From NCBI GenBank assembly GCA_018266915.1, contig JAFDZM010000022.1, positions 16,348-80,347 on the forward strand: DNA of 64,000 nucleotides, in the 5' to 3' direction. Position 1 is the stretch's first letter. Each line of letters starts with the position of its first letter. This document shows positions 45,910-57,686 of this stretch, piece by piece. Below the pieces are notes generated by a model. It did no database searches. It had not been told where the DNA came from and was given only the letters and a program-made list of their open reading frames with translations. The translations under genes were made by a program, and so were the position numbers. Source of the stretch: Bacteroidota bacterium (GTDB taxonomy: Bacteria > Bacteroidota > Bacteroidia > Sphingobacteriales > Sphingobacteriaceae).

Positions 45910-45932
45910 CGAAATTTATTAAGAAAATTGAA

Positions 45933-48900
45933 TTAAGCTTCAACTTCTTCGGTCTTTGAAGCCATCAGGCGATCAAATTCCTCTTGCGAACCTACGCGGA
46001 TATTTTCGTAAACACGTAAGCCTGTTCCTGACGGGATCAAGTGACCAACGATCACGTTTTCCTTCAGGCCAAGCATCAAGTCTTTCTTACCCGCAATAGC
46101 AGCCTCATTCAGTACTTTGGTTGTTTCCTGGAATGATGCGGCAGAGATAAATGATTTAGTACCTAATGATGCCCTGGTGATACCTTGCAGTACCGGGCTT
46201 GATGTTGCAGGGATTGCATCTCTCACTTCAACCAGCTTCATATCTTTACGTTTCAGGATAGAGTTCTCATCTCTGAGCCTTCTAACCGATACGATCTGAC
46301 CAGCTTTTAATGAAGTAGAATCACCTGGCTCTACAACAACCTTCTTATCATATATCTCGTCGTTCTCCATCATGAAGTCCCAACCGTCAACAGCTTCTTT
46401 TTCAAGGAAACGGGTATCGCCGGCATCCTCGATCTGTACTTTCTGCATCATCTGGTGAACGATAACCTCAAAGTGTTTATCGTTGATCTTCACACCCTGT
46501 AAACGATAAACTTCCTGTATACCATTTACCAGGTATTCCTGCACTGCAGCCGGGCCTTTGATAGCCAGGATGTCAGCAGGAGATATTGAACCGTCAGACA
46601 ATGGCATACCTGCTTTTATGAAGTCATTATCCTGTACAAGGATGTGTTTTGACAGTGGAACCAGGTATTTCTTGATCTGACCATCTTTTGATTCGATAGT
46701 GATCTCGCGGTTACCACGTTTAACGCCCCCTAAGCTTACAACACCATCGATTTCGGTTACTACAGCCGGGTTAGATGGGTTACGGGCTTCGAACAACTCA
46801 GTTACACGTGGCAAACCACCGGTGATGTCGCGTGTTTTACCAGTCGAACGAGGAATTTTAGCTATAACCTGTCCTGTCTGGATCTTTTCACCTTCATCAA
46901 CAGCAATGTGAGCGCCTACCGGGATGTTATATCCTTTTATCAGGTTACCTTTTGTATCGGCAATCTGGATAGCAGGATTCTTGGTTTTATCACGGGTATC
47001 GATAATCACTTTTTCGCGGTGACCAGTTTGCTCATCTGATTCTTCCCGGAAAGTGATACCTTCCAATACAGCGTCAAACTTGGCAACACCTGCAAATTCA
47101 GAGATAATCACCGCGTTATATGGATCCCATGAACAGATACGGTCGCCTTTAGATATCTTGCTACCATCTTTCGCATACAGGTATGAGCCGTATGGAATGT
47201 TGTTGGTCATGATCACTTTATTGCTTCCCTGTTCAAGAATACGGAACTCACCGGAACGGCCTAATACTACGTCAACTGTACCTTCTTCGGTTTCGAAAGG
47301 CACTGTACGTACGTTCTCAAACTCAATGATACCTTCAAAACGTGCATTGATCTGCGATTCAGCAGCAATGTTCGAAGCGGTACCACCCACGTGGAATGTA
47401 CGAAGTGTTAACTGTGTACCAGGCTCTCCGATAGACTGTGCTGCAATTACACCAACAGCCTCGCCCATTTGCACGCGTTTACCGCTTGCAAGGTTACGGC
47501 CGTAGCACAATGCACACACACCGCGTTTGCTTTCGCAGGTCAATACCGAACGGATTTCGATACCTTCCAGCGGTGAGTTTTCTATGTTTTTAGCAATTTC
47601 CTCGTCTATATCCTGACCTGCCGAAACCAATAGATCGCCAGTGATAGGGTCGTGTACATCATGTAATGAGGTACGGCCCAAAATACGGTCATACAATGGT
47701 TCAACAATGTCTTCATTGTCTTTTAATGCAGTAGTAAATATACCTCTCAGCGTTCCGCAATCAACTTCGCCAACGATCATATCCTGGGCAACGTCATGTA
47801 AACGACGGGTCAGGTAACCGGCATCGGCAGTTTTCAACGCAGTATCGGCCAAACCTTTACGGGCACCGTGGGTTGAAATGAAGTACTCCAATACTGACAA
47901 ACCTTCTTTAAAGTTCGAAAGGATCGGGTTCTCGATAATTTCACCACCAGAACCTGATTTTTGCGGTTTCGCCATCAGGCCACGCATACCTGCAAGCTGA
48001 CGAATCTGCTCTTTAGAACCACGGGCACCAGAATCAAGCATCATATACACAGAGTTGAAGCCCTGATTATCTGTCGACAATATCTCCATCACATTTGCAG
48101 TCAAACGGTTGTTGATACGTGTCCAGATATCAATGATCTGGTTATAACGCTCGTTGTTAGTAATGAAACCCATGTTATAGTTGTTCATTACTTCTTCTAC
48201 TTCCTTAGAAGCCTGATCGATCAGGGTAACTTTCTGAGCAGGGATGTTCAAGTCTTTCAGGTTGAACGACAAGCCACCGTTGAATGCCATCTGGAAACCT
48301 AATTCCTTAATATCATCCAGGAACTGGGCAGCACGAGCCATACCTGTTACTTTCACAACATCACCGATAATATCACGAAGTGATTTCTTGGTCAACAGTT
48401 CGTTGATATAACCGACTTCTTCAGGTACGTGCTGGTTAAATAACACGCGACCTACAGTGGTTTCGATCAGTTTATTTTTGATGCTGCCATCTTTTTCCTT
48501 CACATTGGTTTTAACCTTAATGAAGGCATGCAGGTCAACTTTCTTCTCGTTGAAGGCGATAATTACCTCTTCAGCAGAGTAGAATGCTAAACCTTCACCT
48601 TTAACCACGCGGGTTGCGTCAGTTTTACGGCCTTTGGTTATATAATACAAACCAAGCACCATGTCCTGAGATGGTACGGTGATAGGTGTACCGTTGGCGG
48701 GGTTAAGAATGTTGTGTGATGCAAGCATCAATATTTGGGCTTCCAGGATTGCTGCGTTACCAAGCGGTACGTGCACAGCCATCTGGTCACCGTCAAAGTC
48801 GGCGTTGAACGCGGTACAGGTTAACGGGTGCAGCTGAATAGCTTTACCTTCAACCAGTTTTGGCTGGAAAGCCTGGATACCCAAACGGTGCAGCGTAGGC

Positions 48901-50219
48901 GCACGGTTTAGTAACACAGGGTGACCTTTCAGTACGTTTTCCAATATATCCCAAACAAGTGGGTCTTTACGGTCAACAATCTTTTTAGCTGATTTTACTG
49001 TTTTTACCACACCTCTTTCGATCATCTTACGAATGATGAATGGTTTAAACAGCTCGGCAGCCATATCTTTTGGTAAACCGCATTCGTGTAATTTCAGGTT
49101 TGGACCAACGACAATTACCGAACGGGCTGAATAGTCAACACGTTTACCTAATAAGTTTTGACGGAAACGGCCTTGTTTACCTTTCAGGATGTCTGAAAGC
49201 GATTTCAAAGCGCGGTTGCCTTCAGTTTTTACAGCGTTTACTTTACGTGAGTTATCGAACAACGAATCCACAGCTTCCTGCAGCATACGTTTTTCGTTAC
49301 GCAAAATTACTTCTGGCGCTTTGATCTCGATCAAACGTTTCAAACGGTTGTTACGAATGATTACACGACGGTATAAGTCGTTCAAATCGGAAGTAGCGAA
49401 ACGACCGCCTTCCAATGGCACCAATGGACGCAATTCAGGCGGGATAACCGGAACGATCTTAACGATCATCCATTCAGGATTATTTTCGATCCTTGTTTTT
49501 GCATCGCGGAAAGCTTCAACTACCTGAAGGCGTTTCAAAGCTTCGTTTTTACGTTGCTGAGAAGTTTCGTTAGCAGCCTGGTGACGCAGATCATAGGATA
49601 ACTGATCCAGGTCAAGGCGTTTTAACAATTCTTCCAATGCCTCAGCACCCATTTTAGCAACGAATTTCTGAGGATCTTTATCATCCAGGTATTGGTTTTC
49701 CTTTGGAAGAGTATCCAATACGTCAAGGTATTCTTCTTCAGTCAGGAAGTCCATAGCATTGATGCCATCAGCTTCCTTAATACCCGGCTGGATAACTACA
49801 TATCTTTCATAGTAAATGATCAGATCGAGTTTCTTGGTTGGCAAGCCCAGCAGGTAACCAATTTTATTTGGCAGCGAACGGAAATACCAGATATGAGCAA
49901 CAGGAACCACCAGGTTGATGTGTCCCATACGCTCACGACGTACTTTCTTTTCAGTTACTTCTACACCGCAACGGTCGCACACGATACCCTTGTAACGGAT
50001 ACGTTTGTACTTACCGCAATGGCATTCGTAATCTTTAACCGGACCAAAAATACGTTCGCAGAATAAACCATCACGCTCAGGCTTGTAAGTCCTGTAGTTA
50101 ATGGTTTCTGGTTTTAAAACCTCACCGCTTGAACGCTCAAGAATGGATTCAGGTGAAGCCAGACTGATAGTAATGGTGGTGAAGTTACTCTTGATTTTAT
50201 TATCCTTTTTGTAAGACAT
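45933..50219 (-). CDS. rpoC: RNA polymerase subunit beta'
   Basis: A 1428-residue catalytic subunit. The first zinc site is [20 protein letters not shown] (Cys66, 68, 81, 84). The catalytic Mg-binding [12 protein letters not shown] lies near residue 460, and the second zinc site [17 protein letters not shown] near 900. The bridge/trigger regions [23 protein letters not shown] and [25 protein letters not shown] are intact. The start has AAAGGAG three bases upstream of the ATG. The spacer to rpoB holds a word-repeat hairpin, and the gene ends at a terminator before the glycan promoter. Confidence 0.97.
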   Translation of the reverse strand: MSYKKDNKIKSNFTTITISLASPESILERSSGEVLKPETINYRTYKPERDGLFCERIFGPVKDYECHCGKYKRIRYKGIVCDRCGVEVTEKKVRRERMGHINLVVPVAHIWYFRSLPNKIGYLLGLPTKKLDLIIYYERYVVIQPGIKEADGINAMDFLTEEEYLDVLDTLPKENQYLDDKDPQKFVAKMGAEALEELLKRLDLDQLSYDLRHQAANETSQQRKNEALKRLQVVEAFRDAKTRIENNPEWMIVKIVPVIPPELRPLVPLEGGRFATSDLNDLYRRVIIRNNRLKRLIEIKAPEVILRNEKRMLQEAVDSLFDNSRKVNAVKTEGNRALKSLSDILKGKQGRFRQNLLGKRVDYSARSVIVVGPNLKLHECGLPKDMAAELFKPFIIRKMIERGVVKTVKSAKKIVDRKDPLVWDILENVLKGHPVLLNRAPTLHRLGIQAFQPKLVEGKAIQLHPLTCTAFNADFDGDQMAVHVPLGNAAILEAQILMLASHNILNPANGTPITVPSQDMVLGLYYITKGRKTDATRVVKGEGLAFYSAEEVIIAFNEKKVDLHAFIKVKTNVKEKDGSIKNKLIETTVGRVLFNQHVPEEVGYINELLTKKSLRDIIGDVVKVTGMARAAQFLDDIKELGFQMAFNGGLSFNLKDLNIPAQKVTLIDQASKEVEEVMNNYNMGFITNNERYNQIIDIWTRINNRLTANVMEILSTDNQGFNSVYMMLDSGARGSKEQIRQLAGMRGLMAKPQKSGSGGEIIENPILSNFKEGLSVLEYFISTHGARKGLADTALKTADAGYLTRRLHDVAQDMIVGEVDCGTLRGIFTTALKDNEDIVEPLYDRILGRTSLHDVHDPITGDLLVSAGQDIDEEIAKNIENSPLEGIEIRSVLTCESKRGVCALCYGRNLASGKRVQMGEAVGVIAAQSIGEPGTQLTLRTFHVGGTASNIAAESQINARFEGIIEFENVRTVPFETEEGTVDVVLGRSGEFRILEQGSNKVIMTNNIPYGSYLYAKDGSKISKGDRICSWDPYNAVIISEFAGVAKFDAVLEGITFREESDEQTGHREKVIIDTRDKTKNPAIQIADTKGNLIKGYNIPVGAHIAVDEGEKIQTGQVIAKIPRSTGKTRDITGGLPRVTELFEARNPSNPAVVTEIDGVVSLGGVKRGNREITIESKDGQIKKYLVPLSKHILVQDNDFIKAGMPLSDGSISPADILAIKGPAAVQEYLVNGIQEVYRLQGVKINDKHFEVIVHQMMQKVQIEDAGDTRFLEKEAVDGWDFMMENDEIYDKKVVVEPGDSTSLKAGQIVSVRRLRDENSILKRKDMKLVEVRDAIPATSSPVLQGITRASLGTKSFISAASFQETTKVLNEAAIAGKKDLMLGLKENVIVGHLIPSGTGLRVYENIRVGSQEEFDRLMASKTEEVEA

Positions 50220-50233
50220 AGTCTCCTTTGTTT

Positions 50234-50315
50234 TTAATGAGTGAATGAGTGAGTTGTGAATGAGTGAATGAAGATCTTAATCACTCATTCGCTCATTCAC
50301 TAATTCATTCATTAT
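50234..50315. repeat. Word-repeat hairpin between rpoB and rpoC, 8-bp family
   Basis: Left arm about 50236-50272 (tgagtgaa-type units), right arm about 50279-50315 (cactcatt words), centred on AGATCT. It occupies nearly the entire 92-bp rpoB-rpoC spacer and touches the rpoB stop. Confidence 0.8.
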
Positions 50316-53300
50316 TCTAATGTAATATCCAAACCTAAACCTCTTAACTCATGAACCAATACGTTGAATGATTCAGGAACTGATGGTGTAGGCAGGTTTT
50401 CACCCTTAACGATTGCTTCGTAAGTTTTGGCACGGCCGATAACGTCGTCCGACTTAACAGTCAATATTTCCTGTAGGATGTTTGACGCACCGAATGCTTC
50501 CAGTGCCCAAACCTCCATCTCACCAAAACGCTGACCACCGAACTGAGCTTTACCACCCAATGGTTGTTGTGTAATTAATGAGTATGGCCCTATTGAACGT
50601 GCGTGCATCTTATCGTCAACCATGTGGCCCAGTTTCAGCATGTAGATAATACCTACTGTGGTTGGCTGATCGAAACGATCACCAGTCAAACCGTTGTACA
50701 GATATGTTCTGCCTGACTCTGGTAAACCTGCTTTAGCGATCCATTGCTCTACTTCTTCGTGGCTTGCACCGTCGAAGATCGGGGTAGCGAATTTCACACC
50801 AAGCTCTTTACCGGCCCAGCCTAATACTGTTTCGTAGATCTGGCCCAGGTTCATACGCGAAGGTACACCCAGCGGATTCAGAACGATATCAACAGGCGTT
50901 CCGTCTTCAAGGAATGGCATATCCTCATCACGTACAATACGGGCAACAATACCCTTGTTACCGTGACGTCCAGCCATTTTATCACCTACTTTCAGCTTGC
51001 GTTTCTTAGCGATGTAAACTTTAGCCATCTGAACGATACCTGATGGAAGTTCGTCACCTACGCTGATCGCGAATTTATCACGACGGTAAGCGCCTAACTC
51101 CTCATTTACCTTGATGCCGTAGTTGTGAAGAAGGATCTTGATCTGATCATTCTTGTCATCGTCAGTGGTCCATTTAGTTGGGTTGATATTTTCATAATTC
51201 AACTCAGCCAGGATCTTCTGGGTGAACTTAACACCTTTTGGTACCAGCAATTCTTTGTAAACATTATAAACACCTTGCGATGTTTTTCCGTTCACGATCT
51301 CGAATAATTTGTCGATCAAAATATTCTTCAGATCTTTTATTGCTTTCTCATGCTTGGTATCAAGCTTATCCAACTGTGCTTTTTCTTCGGCTTTTGAAGT
51401 CTTCTTTGCACGTGAGAACAATTTGGTATCGATAACCACACCGCTGATAGACGGCGGAGTTTTCAGCGAAGCGTCTTTTACGTCGCCTGCTTTATCACCA
51501 AATATCGCACGTAACAATTTTTCTTCCGGTGAAGGGTCAGACTCACCTTTTGGAGTGATCTTACCGATCAGGATGTCGCCTTCTTTCACCTCAGCGCCAA
51601 TACGGATGATTCCGTCTTCATCAAGGTCTTTAGTAGCCTCTTCTGATACGTTCGGGATATCCGGTGTCAGCTCTTCCTCACCGCGCTTAGTGTCACGAAC
51701 TTCCAGTTCGAACTCTTCAACGTGCAATGAAGTAAATATATCCTGCGACACAACGCGTTCTGAGATCACAATCGCATCCTCAAAGTTATATCCCTGCCAA
51801 GGCATGAACGCTACTTTAAGGTTACGGCCCAACGCCAGCTCACCATTTTGTGTTGCATAACCTTCGCAAAGCACCTGGCCTTTTTCAACCCGCTCACCTT
51901 TCTTAACGATAGGTTTCAGGTTCATGGTAGTGCTCTGGTTGGTTTTCTTAAACTTAGTTAACAGGTAAGTCCTGCTATCACCGTCAAATGATACAAGGCG
52001 CTCATCCTCGTTACGGTCATATTTAATACGGATCTCGGTAGCATCAACATACTCAACCACACCATCGCCTTCAGCGTTGATCAGCGTACGAGAGTCTTTT
52101 GCTACACGGCCCTCCAAACCTGTACCTACAATCGGCGCCTCAGGACGCAACAGTGGTACAGCCTGTCGTTGCATGTTCGAACCCATCAGCGCACGGTTAG
52201 CGTCATCATGTTCCAGGAATGGGATCAATGATGCAGCTATCGAAGTAATCTGGTTCGGCGCGATATCCATGTAATCCAATCTTTCAGGCTCAATTACCGG
52301 GAAGTCACCCTCGAAACGTGCTTTTACACGCGGAGTATCAAATACACCTTTATCGTTATATACCGCGTTAGCCTGACCGATAGTTTTACCATCTTCGTCT
52401 TCAGCAGAAAGGTATACAACCGGCTCATCAACTGCTACGATACCATTTTCAACGCGTTTGTATGGCGTTTCGATGAAACCCAGGTTGTTGATCTTAGCGT
52501 GAACGCAAAGTGAAGAGATCAGACCGATGTTCGGGCCTTCCGGAGTTTCGATGGTACACAAACGACCGTAGTGGGTGTAGTGTACGTCACGAACTTCGAA
52601 ACCTGCACGCTCACGTGACAGACCACCCGGACCTAAGGCTGACAGACGACGCTTGTGCGTGATCTCTGCCAGTGGGTTGGTTTGGTCCATGAACTGAGAA
52701 AGCTGGTTGGTACCGAAGAACGAGTTGATCACTGATGATAATGTACGTGCATTGATCAGGTCGGTTGGTGTGAACACCTCATTGTCACGAATGTTCATAC
52801 GCTCACGGATGGTACGTGCCATACGCGCCAGACCTACGCCGAACTGAGCATATAACTGCTCACCTACGGTACGTACACGACGGTTTGACAAGTGATCGAT
52901 ATCATCCACCTCAGCTTTTGAATTGATCAGTTTGATCAGGTATTTAACAATAGCAATAATATCTTGCTTAGTTAAAACCTTGGTCTCATCTGAAGTATCC
53001 AGCTGAAGCTTGCGGTTGATGCGGTAACGGCCCACATCGCCCAGGTCATATCTTTTATCAGAGAAGAACAAACGATCGATGATACCACGAGCTGTTTCTT
53101 CATCAGGTGGTTCAGCATTACGTAATTGACGGTAGATGTGCTCAACCGCTTCTTTCTCCGAGTTGGAAGTATCTTTCTGTAAAGTGTTATATATAATAGT
53201 ATAATCACCGCTGGTAGAAGCATCTTCCTTGTTCAGGATGATGGTTTTTACACCTGCATCGATGATCATATCAATATGGTCGTCTTCCAAAACGGTTTCA

Positions 53301-54115
53301 CGCTCAAGGATGATCTCATTACGGTCGATAGACACAACTTCACCTGTATCTTCGTCAACAAAGTCTTCAACCCATTTTTTAAGAACCCTGGCGGCAAGTT
53401 TACGGCCGATATATTTTTTCAGCCCTGATTTGCTCACTTTCACTTCGTCAGCCAGCTCAAATAATTCCAATATATCTTTATCAGAATCGTAGCCGATAGC
53501 ACGAAGCAGCGTAGTAACCGGGAATTTCTTTTTACGGTCGATGTAAGCATACATCACGTTGTTAACGTCTGTAGCAAACTCTATCCATGATCCTTTGAAA
53601 GGGATAACACGGGCAGAGTACAATTTAGTACCGTTTGTGTGGCGGCTCTGACCGAAGAACACGCCTGGCGAACGGTGTAACTGCGAAACAATTACACGCT
53701 CTGCACCGTTGATAACGAAAGTACCTTTGGGGGTCATGTAAGGGATAGTTCCCAGGTACACGTCCTGTACGATAGTTTCGAAATCCTCGTGTTCAGCGTC
53801 ATTACATGATAAGCGAAGTTTCGCTTTCAGCGGCACACTGTAAGTTAATCCGCGCTCAATACACTCGCGTATATCATAGCGTGGCGGATCAATAAAATAG
53901 TCAAGAAACTCTAAAACGAAGATGTTTCTTGAATCCGAAATTGGAAAATTTTCGGCAAACACTTTAAACAACCCTTCCTTGTGGCGGTTGTCTGAGGTGG
54001 TTTCCAATTGAAAAAATTCCTGGAAAGATTGCAACTGAACGTCCAGAAAATCAGGGTAATCCAATACTTTTCTGCTCGTTGCAAAATTTACTCTTTGATT
54101 ATTTTTGTTTGCCAA
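50312..54115 (-). CDS. rpoB: RNA polymerase subunit beta
   Basis: A 1267-residue subunit. The rifampicin region [34 protein letters not shown] near residue 480 is of the sensitive type at the positions commonly mutated (Asp in FMDQ, His in THKRR, Ser in RLSAL). Further motifs are [55 protein letters not shown] near 1050, and the C-terminal [24 protein letters not shown]. The gene lies between rplL and rpoC as expected. Confidence 0.97.
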   Translation of the reverse strand: MANKNNQRVNFATSRKVLDYPDFLDVQLQSFQEFFQLETTSDNRHKEGLFKVFAENFPISDSRNIFVLEFLDYFIDPPRYDIRECIERGLTYSVPLKAKLRLSCNDAEHEDFETIVQDVYLGTIPYMTPKGTFVINGAERVIVSQLHRSPGVFFGQSRHTNGTKLYSARVIPFKGSWIEFATDVNNVMYAYIDRKKKFPVTTLLRAIGYDSDKDILELFELADEVKVSKSGLKKYIGRKLAARVLKKWVEDFVDEDTGEVVSIDRNEIILERETVLEDDHIDMIIDAGVKTIILNKEDASTSGDYTIIYNTLQKDTSNSEKEAVEHIYRQLRNAEPPDEETARGIIDRLFFSDKRYDLGDVGRYRINRKLQLDTSDETKVLTKQDIIAIVKYLIKLINSKAEVDDIDHLSNRRVRTVGEQLYAQFGVGLARMARTIRERMNIRDNEVFTPTDLINARTLSSVINSFFGTNQLSQFMDQTNPLAEITHKRRLSALGPGGLSRERAGFEVRDVHYTHYGRLCTIETPEGPNIGLISSLCVHAKINNLGFIETPYKRVENGIVAVDEPVVYLSAEDEDGKTIGQANAVYNDKGVFDTPRVKARFEGDFPVIEPERLDYMDIAPNQITSIAASLIPFLEHDDANRALMGSNMQRQAVPLLRPEAPIVGTGLEGRVAKDSRTLINAEGDGVVEYVDATEIRIKYDRNEDERLVSFDGDSRTYLLTKFKKTNQSTTMNLKPIVKKGERVEKGQVLCEGYATQNGELALGRNLKVAFMPWQGYNFEDAIVISERVVSQDIFTSLHVEEFELEVRDTKRGEEELTPDIPNVSEEATKDLDEDGIIRIGAEVKEGDILIGKITPKGESDPSPEEKLLRAIFGDKAGDVKDASLKTPPSISGVVIDTKLFSRAKKTSKAEEKAQLDKLDTKHEKAIKDLKNILIDKLFEIVNGKTSQGVYNVYKELLVPKGVKFTQKILAELNYENINPTKWTTDDDKNDQIKILLHNYGIKVNEELGAYRRDKFAISVGDELPSGIVQMAKVYIAKKRKLKVGDKMAGRHGNKGIVARIVRDEDMPFLEDGTPVDIVLNPLGVPSRMNLGQIYETVLGWAGKELGVKFATPIFDGASHEEVEQWIAKAGLPESGRTYLYNGLTGDRFDQPTTVGIIYMLKLGHMVDDKMHARSIGPYSLITQQPLGGKAQFGGQRFGEMEVWALEAFGASNILQEILTVKSDDVIGRAKTYEAIVKGENLPTPSVPESFNVLVHELRGLGLDITLE

Positions 54116-54162
54116 GGGACTTTGATTTTAGTTTAATAACAAACTTTTCGGTAGATGTTCTC

Positions 54163-54268
54163 TTAGATTTGAGATTTGGGATGTGAGATTTGAGATTTTG
54201 CTGCCTGATAAAGTAATATTCATCGTGCTTTTTGTCTCATATCTCAAATCTAATATCTCATATCTAAA
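54163..54268. repeat. Word-repeat hairpin between rplL and rpoB, 7-bp family gatttga
   Basis: The left arm (54163-54199) reads gatttga, gatttgg, gatgtga, gatttga, gatttt after a TTA. The right arm (54234-54268) carries complementary ctcatat/ctcaaat words. Same word family as the element at 9104, 45 kb away. Confidence 0.8.
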
Positions 54269-54284
54269 CTATATAAACGACAAT

Positions 54285-54312
54285 AGACCCCGACCAAAAA
54301 AGGTCGGAGTCT
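54285..54312 (-). promoter_or_regulatory. rplL-rpoB hairpin (attenuator candidate)
   Basis: Stem AGACCCCGACC (54285-54295) with GGTCGGAGTCT (54302-54312), an 11-bp pairing with one G-T, and a six-base A/T loop. On the minus strand no T-run follows the stem, so partial termination or processing is more likely than full termination. Confidence 0.6.
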
Positions 54313-54335
54313 TATGTCAATTATGCCGGTTGAAG

Positions 54336-54722
54336 TTATTTAACTTCAACAACAGCTCCAGCTTCTTCTAATTGTTTTTTCAGAGATTCAGCTTCTTCTT
54401 TAGATACACCAGTTTTTACTTCTTTAGGTGCACCGTCAACAAGATCTTTCGCTTCTTTCAAACCAAGGCCGGTAAGGTCTTTCACTAATTTAACTACTGC
54501 TAATTTAGCGCCACCAGCTTCTTTCAGAATTACATCGAATGCAGTTTGAGCAGCTTCAGCAGCAGGAGCAGCGTCGCCACCACCAGCAGCTGGAGCAGCT
54601 ACAGCAACAGCTGCAGCAGCAGGCTCAATGCCGTACTCATCTTTCAATATCTGAGCTAATTCGTTAACTTCTTTTACTGTTAAGTTTACTAACTGTTCAG
54701 CAAATGATTTTAAATCTGCCAT
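54336..54722 (-). CDS. rplL: Ribosomal protein bL12 (L7/L12)
   Basis: A 128-residue acidic stalk protein. The N-terminal dimerisation part is [31 protein letters not shown]. An Ala/Gly/Pro hinge (residues 33-58) follows. The C-terminal factor-binding domain is [42 protein letters not shown]. It forms dimers on uL10 in the ribosomal stalk. Confidence 0.97.
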   Translation of the reverse strand: MADLKSFAEQLVNLTVKEVNELAQILKDEYGIEPAAAAVAVAAPAAGGGDAAPAAEAAQTAFDVILKEAGGAKLAVVKLVKDLTGLGLKEAKDLVDGAPKEVKTGVSKEEAESLKKQLEEAGAVVEVK

Positions 54723-54782
54723 TTTATTTTTACTTTTTTCTTTAAATACTTTGTTGTTTAATGCGGAACTTCTGGGCGTCCG

Positions 54783-55301
54783 TTAACCTCTTTCCTGTAA
54801 TGTTTTAACAATTCCTGCCAGTTTATTTCCGCCTGATTGCAAGCCAGAAATAACGTTTTTAGCTGGTGACTGCAGTAATCCGATAATCTCGCCGATCAAC
54901 TGTTCTTTAGATTTCAGGTTGATCAGGGTATCCAACTGTTTGTCGCCGATAAATACAGACGAATCGATGTAAGCTGCTTTTAAAATTGGCTTGTCACCTG
55001 TTCTTCTCAATTGTTTGATCAGCTTTGCCGGAGCAGTTGCTGATTTTGAGAAAAGGATTGATGATGAACCTTTTAATGCATCATACATCGGAGTGAAATC
55101 ACCGCCTACTGCTTCCATAGCTTTTTTAATCAAGCTATTTTTAGCAACCTGCATGGTGATATCGCTTTCGAAAAATTTACGACGGATATCGTTTACTTTT
55201 GCAACCGTCAGATTAGAAGTATCGGTGATATAAAAATTACCGTACTCTTTCATCTGTTCAGTAAGGGCAAGAACAACTTCGTGTTTTTCTTCTTTATTCA
55301 T
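54783..55301 (-). CDS. rplJ: Ribosomal protein uL10
   Basis: A 172-residue stalk base protein that binds 23S rRNA and carries bL12 dimers. It begins MNKEEKHEVVLALTEQMKEYGNFYITDTSNLTVAKVNDIRRKFF and contains AKNSLIKKAMEAVGGDF. Its start lies two bases behind the rplA stop. A C-terminal helix (SGGNKLAGIVKTLQER) would hold bL12. Confidence 0.95.
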   Translation of the reverse strand: MNKEEKHEVVLALTEQMKEYGNFYITDTSNLTVAKVNDIRRKFFESDITMQVAKNSLIKKAMEAVGGDFTPMYDALKGSSSILFSKSATAPAKLIKQLRRTGDKPILKAAYIDSSVFIGDKQLDTLINLKSKEQLIGEIIGLLQSPAKNVISGLQSGGNKLAGIVKTLQERG

Positions 55302-55303
55302 GA

Positions 55304-56002
55304 TTAGATCCCCGCTACTGTTTTAGTTTCAATTTCGATTCCGGGCGACATAGTTGAAGAGAGATGTATACTCTTGAAATATGTTCCTTTAGCTGCTGAT
55401 GGTTTTAATTTTGAGATAGTTTGCAATACTTCTAAAGCATTCTCATAAATTTTATCAGCAGGGAAAGATACTTTTCCTATTGAAGCATGGATGATACCGG
55501 TTTTGTCAACCTTGAAGTCGATCTTACCACCTTTTACCTCAGTAACTGCTTTACCAACTTCGGTAGTTACAGTACCTGATTTAGGGTTTGGCATCAGGTT
55601 ACGCGGACCTAAAATACGGCCCAAACGTCCCACTTTAGCCATCACACTTGGCATAGTGATGATAATATCAACATCAGTCCATCCGCCTTCAATCTTGGCA
55701 ATATAGTCATCCAAACCTACAAAATCCGCACCTGCGTCCTTTGCTTCCTGCTCTTTGTCAGGAGTACAAAGTACCAGTACACGTACAGTTTTGCCGGTTC
55801 CATGAGGTAAAGTTGCTATACCACGTACCATTTGATTGGCTTTGCGCGGATCAACACCTAAACGAACATCAATATCTACTGATGAATCAAACTTGGTATA
55901 GTTAATTTCCTTTACCAAAGATGACGCATCCTGTAATGAATACGCTTTGTTTGCCTCAATTTTGGACTGTGCCGCTTTTTGATTTTTTGTTAATCTTGCC
56001 AC
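55304..56002 (-). CDS. rplA: Ribosomal protein uL1
   Basis: A 232-residue protein from GTG at 56002 ([23 protein letters not shown]), close to the family length. The core motifs [63 protein letters not shown] and the C-terminal [15 protein letters not shown] are present. An in-frame ATG at 56080 would add 26 residues that are merely the translation of a tandem word repeat ([11 protein letters not shown]), so that start is rejected. uL1 controls tRNA exit and represses its own operon in other bacteria. Confidence 0.95.
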   Translation of the reverse strand: MARLTKNQKAAQSKIEANKAYSLQDASSLVKEINYTKFDSSVDIDVRLGVDPRKANQMVRGIATLPHGTGKTVRVLVLCTPDKEQEAKDAGADFVGLDDYIAKIEGGWTDVDIIITMPSVMAKVGRLGRILGPRNLMPNPKSGTVTTEVGKAVTEVKGGKIDFKVDKTGIIHASIGKVSFPADKIYENALEVLQTISKLKPSAAKGTYFKSIHLSSTMSPGIEIETKTVAGI

Positions 56003-56030
56003 TGTCTTAAACTGATTTGTATAAATTAAT

Positions 56031-56103
56031 TTTTTGATTTCGGATTTCGGATTTTCGATTTCGGATTTTAACTTCCGCAATCAGCATTCCGCAATTCGAA
56101 ATT
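56031..56103. repeat. Word-repeat element between rplK and rplA, 7-bp family atccgaa
   Basis: On the minus strand about four units of atccgaa with changes lie near the rplA start. The other arm carries related gattgcgga words. It borders the rplK stop on one side and the rplA leader on the other. Confidence 0.7.
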
Positions 56104-56545
56104 AGTTACTCCAGGGAGCTGTACCGGTAACGGTAATTCCCATACTTCTGGCAGTACCTGCCACCATTTTCATGGCTGACTCTACTGTAAATGCGTTCAA
56201 ATCAGGCATTTTATCTTTAGCTATCGCCTCAACCTGGTTCCAGTTTACACTGGCTACCTTTTTACGGTTTGGCTCAGCCGACCCACTTTTAATACCTGAT
56301 GCTTCCATTAACTGGATTGCTACAGGAGGAGTTTTGATGATAAAATCAAATGACTTGTCGACGTATACAGTGATCACTACAGGTAACACTTTACCAGGTC
56401 TGTCCTGGGTACGTGCGTTGAACTGCTTGCAAAATTCCATAATGTTCACCCCTTTTGCACCTAAAGCAGGTCCAATTGGAGGCGATGGATTCGCAGCGCC
56501 GCCCTTCACCTGAAGTTTAACCATAGCACCGATTTCTTTTGCCAT
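56102..56545 (-). CDS. rplK: Ribosomal protein uL11
   Basis: A 147-residue protein at the GTPase-associated centre. [44 protein letters not shown] is the typical N-terminus. [49 protein letters not shown] and the final SMGITV complete the family. It binds 23S rRNA helices 43/44 next to uL10. Confidence 0.97.
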   Translation of the reverse strand: MAKEIGAMVKLQVKGGAANPSPPIGPALGAKGVNIMEFCKQFNARTQDRPGKVLPVVITVYVDKSFDFIIKTPPVAIQLMEASGIKSGSAEPNRKKVASVNWNQVEAIAKDKMPDLNAFTVESAMKMVAGTARSMGITVTGTAPWSN

Positions 56546-56610
56546 TTTATTAATTTTTGTTAGTACTCAATGTTATAAGTGGAAGCTATGTAACATTTAA
56601 GCTTGTTTAA

Positions 56611-56727
56611 TGATTGATTTAGTGAATGAGTGAATTAGTGATTTCACCCATTTTATAATCAACATTTATATTTTTAAAGTTTCCGACTGATCATTCACTA
56701 ATTCACTCAATCAGTCATTCACTAATT
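56611..56727. repeat. Word-repeat hairpin between nusG and rplK, 8-bp family
   Basis: Left arm about 56611-56643 (ttagtgaa, tgagtgaa, ttagtgat), right arm about 56687-56727 with cattcact words, loop about 45 bp. The right arm runs into the nusG stop codon. Confidence 0.78.
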
Positions 56728-57268
56728 ATTCTTTCTCAACCTGCATGTAATTCAATTCAAGCGGCGTACGGCGCCCGAATATCTTTACCATTACTTTCAG
56801 TTTCTTCTTTTCCTCGTTCACTTCTTCAATCACACCGCTGAAACCATTGAACGGACCGTCCATTACTTTCACGCTTTCGCCTACATAATAAGGAACGCTC
56901 ATTGTTTCGCCCTGTGCGGTCATCTCGTCAACCTTGCCCAATATCCTGCTCACTTCAGACGGACGCATAGGAATAGCATTACCGGCCTTATCGCCTAAGA
57001 ACCCGATCACGCTATTGATATTCTTTATTACGTGTTCCAGCTCACCATCAAGAGCAGCTTCCATCAGCACATATCCCGGAAGAATATTGCGTTCTTTTGC
57101 AATCTTCTTACCGTCGCGCATCTGGTAGTACTTTTCGGTAGGTATTAATACCTGCGGAACTAAATGCGAGATGCCCAAACGATTAATTTCGGCATCAATA
57201 TATTGTTTAACCTTTTTTTCCTTACCACTGATGGCCCTTACCACATACCATTTCAATTGTTCACTCAT
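56726..57268 (-). CDS. nusG: Transcription elongation/termination factor NusG
   Basis: A 180-residue protein: NGN domain ([54 protein letters not shown]) and C-terminal KOW domain ([38 protein letters not shown]). It couples RNA polymerase to the ribosome or to Rho. A housekeeping NusG rather than the UpxY-type antiterminators found in some Bacteroidota capsule loci, because of its position and intact KOW. Confidence 0.96.
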   Translation of the reverse strand: MSEQLKWYVVRAISGKEKKVKQYIDAEINRLGISHLVPQVLIPTEKYYQMRDGKKIAKERNILPGYVLMEAALDGELEHVIKNINSVIGFLGDKAGNAIPMRPSEVSRILGKVDEMTAQGETMSVPYYVGESVKVMDGPFNGFSGVIEEVNEEKKKLKVMVKIFGRRTPLELNYMQVEKE

Positions 57269-57280
57269 TTCGTATACAAA

Positions 57281-57475
57281 TTAGGCTAGTGATGTATAAA
57301 GCTTGTCCAGTATAAAATGGATGATCTGGTCCATACCAAATATAAGCAGGGCAATAATGATAGCAGCTACCAATACCACCATCGCGCTGTTTGAAAGCTC
57401 ACGCCAGGTAGGCCAGGTAACCTTCTCGGTTAGCTCTATATAAGACTCTTTGATATACTCTGTTATTGCAGCCAT
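57281..57475 (-). CDS. secE: Preprotein translocase subunit SecE
   Basis: A 64-residue single-helix SecE: amphipathic TEYIKESYIELTEKVTWPTWRELSNS, then a membrane helix MVVLVAAIIIALLIFGMDQIIHFIL. Twelve bases upstream of nusG, the usual pair. Confidence 0.95.
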   Translation of the reverse strand: MAAITEYIKESYIELTEKVTWPTWRELSNSAMVVLVAAIIIALLIFGMDQIIHFILDKLYTSLA

Positions 57476-57492
57476 TTTTGTTACTTATTACG

Positions 57493-57563
57493 CACGGGAA
57501 CAAGGATTCGAACCCTGATCAAAGGTTTTGGAGACCTCTATTCTACCATTGAACTATTCCCGT
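57493..57563 (-). tRNA. tRNA-Trp (anticodon CCA)
   Basis: A 71-nt cloverleaf on the minus strand. Acceptor ACGGGAA pairs with TTCCCGT, discriminator G, anticodon loop CTCCAAA. The T-arm has GGTTCGAATCC. It lies between tuf and secE, as in related genomes. CCA is not encoded. Confidence 0.95.
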
Positions 57564-57597
57564 TTATACTTAAATTTCTTATTTCCTCTTTTGTGAA

Positions 57598-57631
57598 CAA
57601 AGTACTTAGCCAAATCTGGCTAAGTACTTTG
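57598..57631 (-). terminator. Hairpin after tuf
   Basis: Perfect 15-bp stem CAAAGTACTTAGCCA with its complement and a four-base loop. On the minus strand TTCAC follows. It could terminate tuf transcription or separate it from tRNA-Trp-secE. Confidence 0.65.
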
Positions 57632-57657
57632 AAAGAAATTAACCTATTCCTTATATG

Positions 57658-57673
57658 TCCGCCTACCGGCGGA
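57658..57673. repeat. Small GC-rich hairpin (TCCGCC/GGCGGA) near the tuf stop
   Basis: Six-base stem with loop TACC, 14 bp downstream of the tuf stop. Possibly a second structure for mRNA stability. Confidence 0.5.
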
Positions 57674-57686
57674 TTGTCAGGGTAGA

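Noticed and set aside
56003..56080. N-terminal extension of rplA from an upstream ATG
   Set aside because: The added residues are the translation of a tandem word repeat and do not belong to uL1; the GTG at 56002 gives the normal N-terminus.
56726..57268. UpxY-type capsule antiterminator
   Set aside because: Position between secE and rplK and an intact KOW domain identify the housekeeping NusG.
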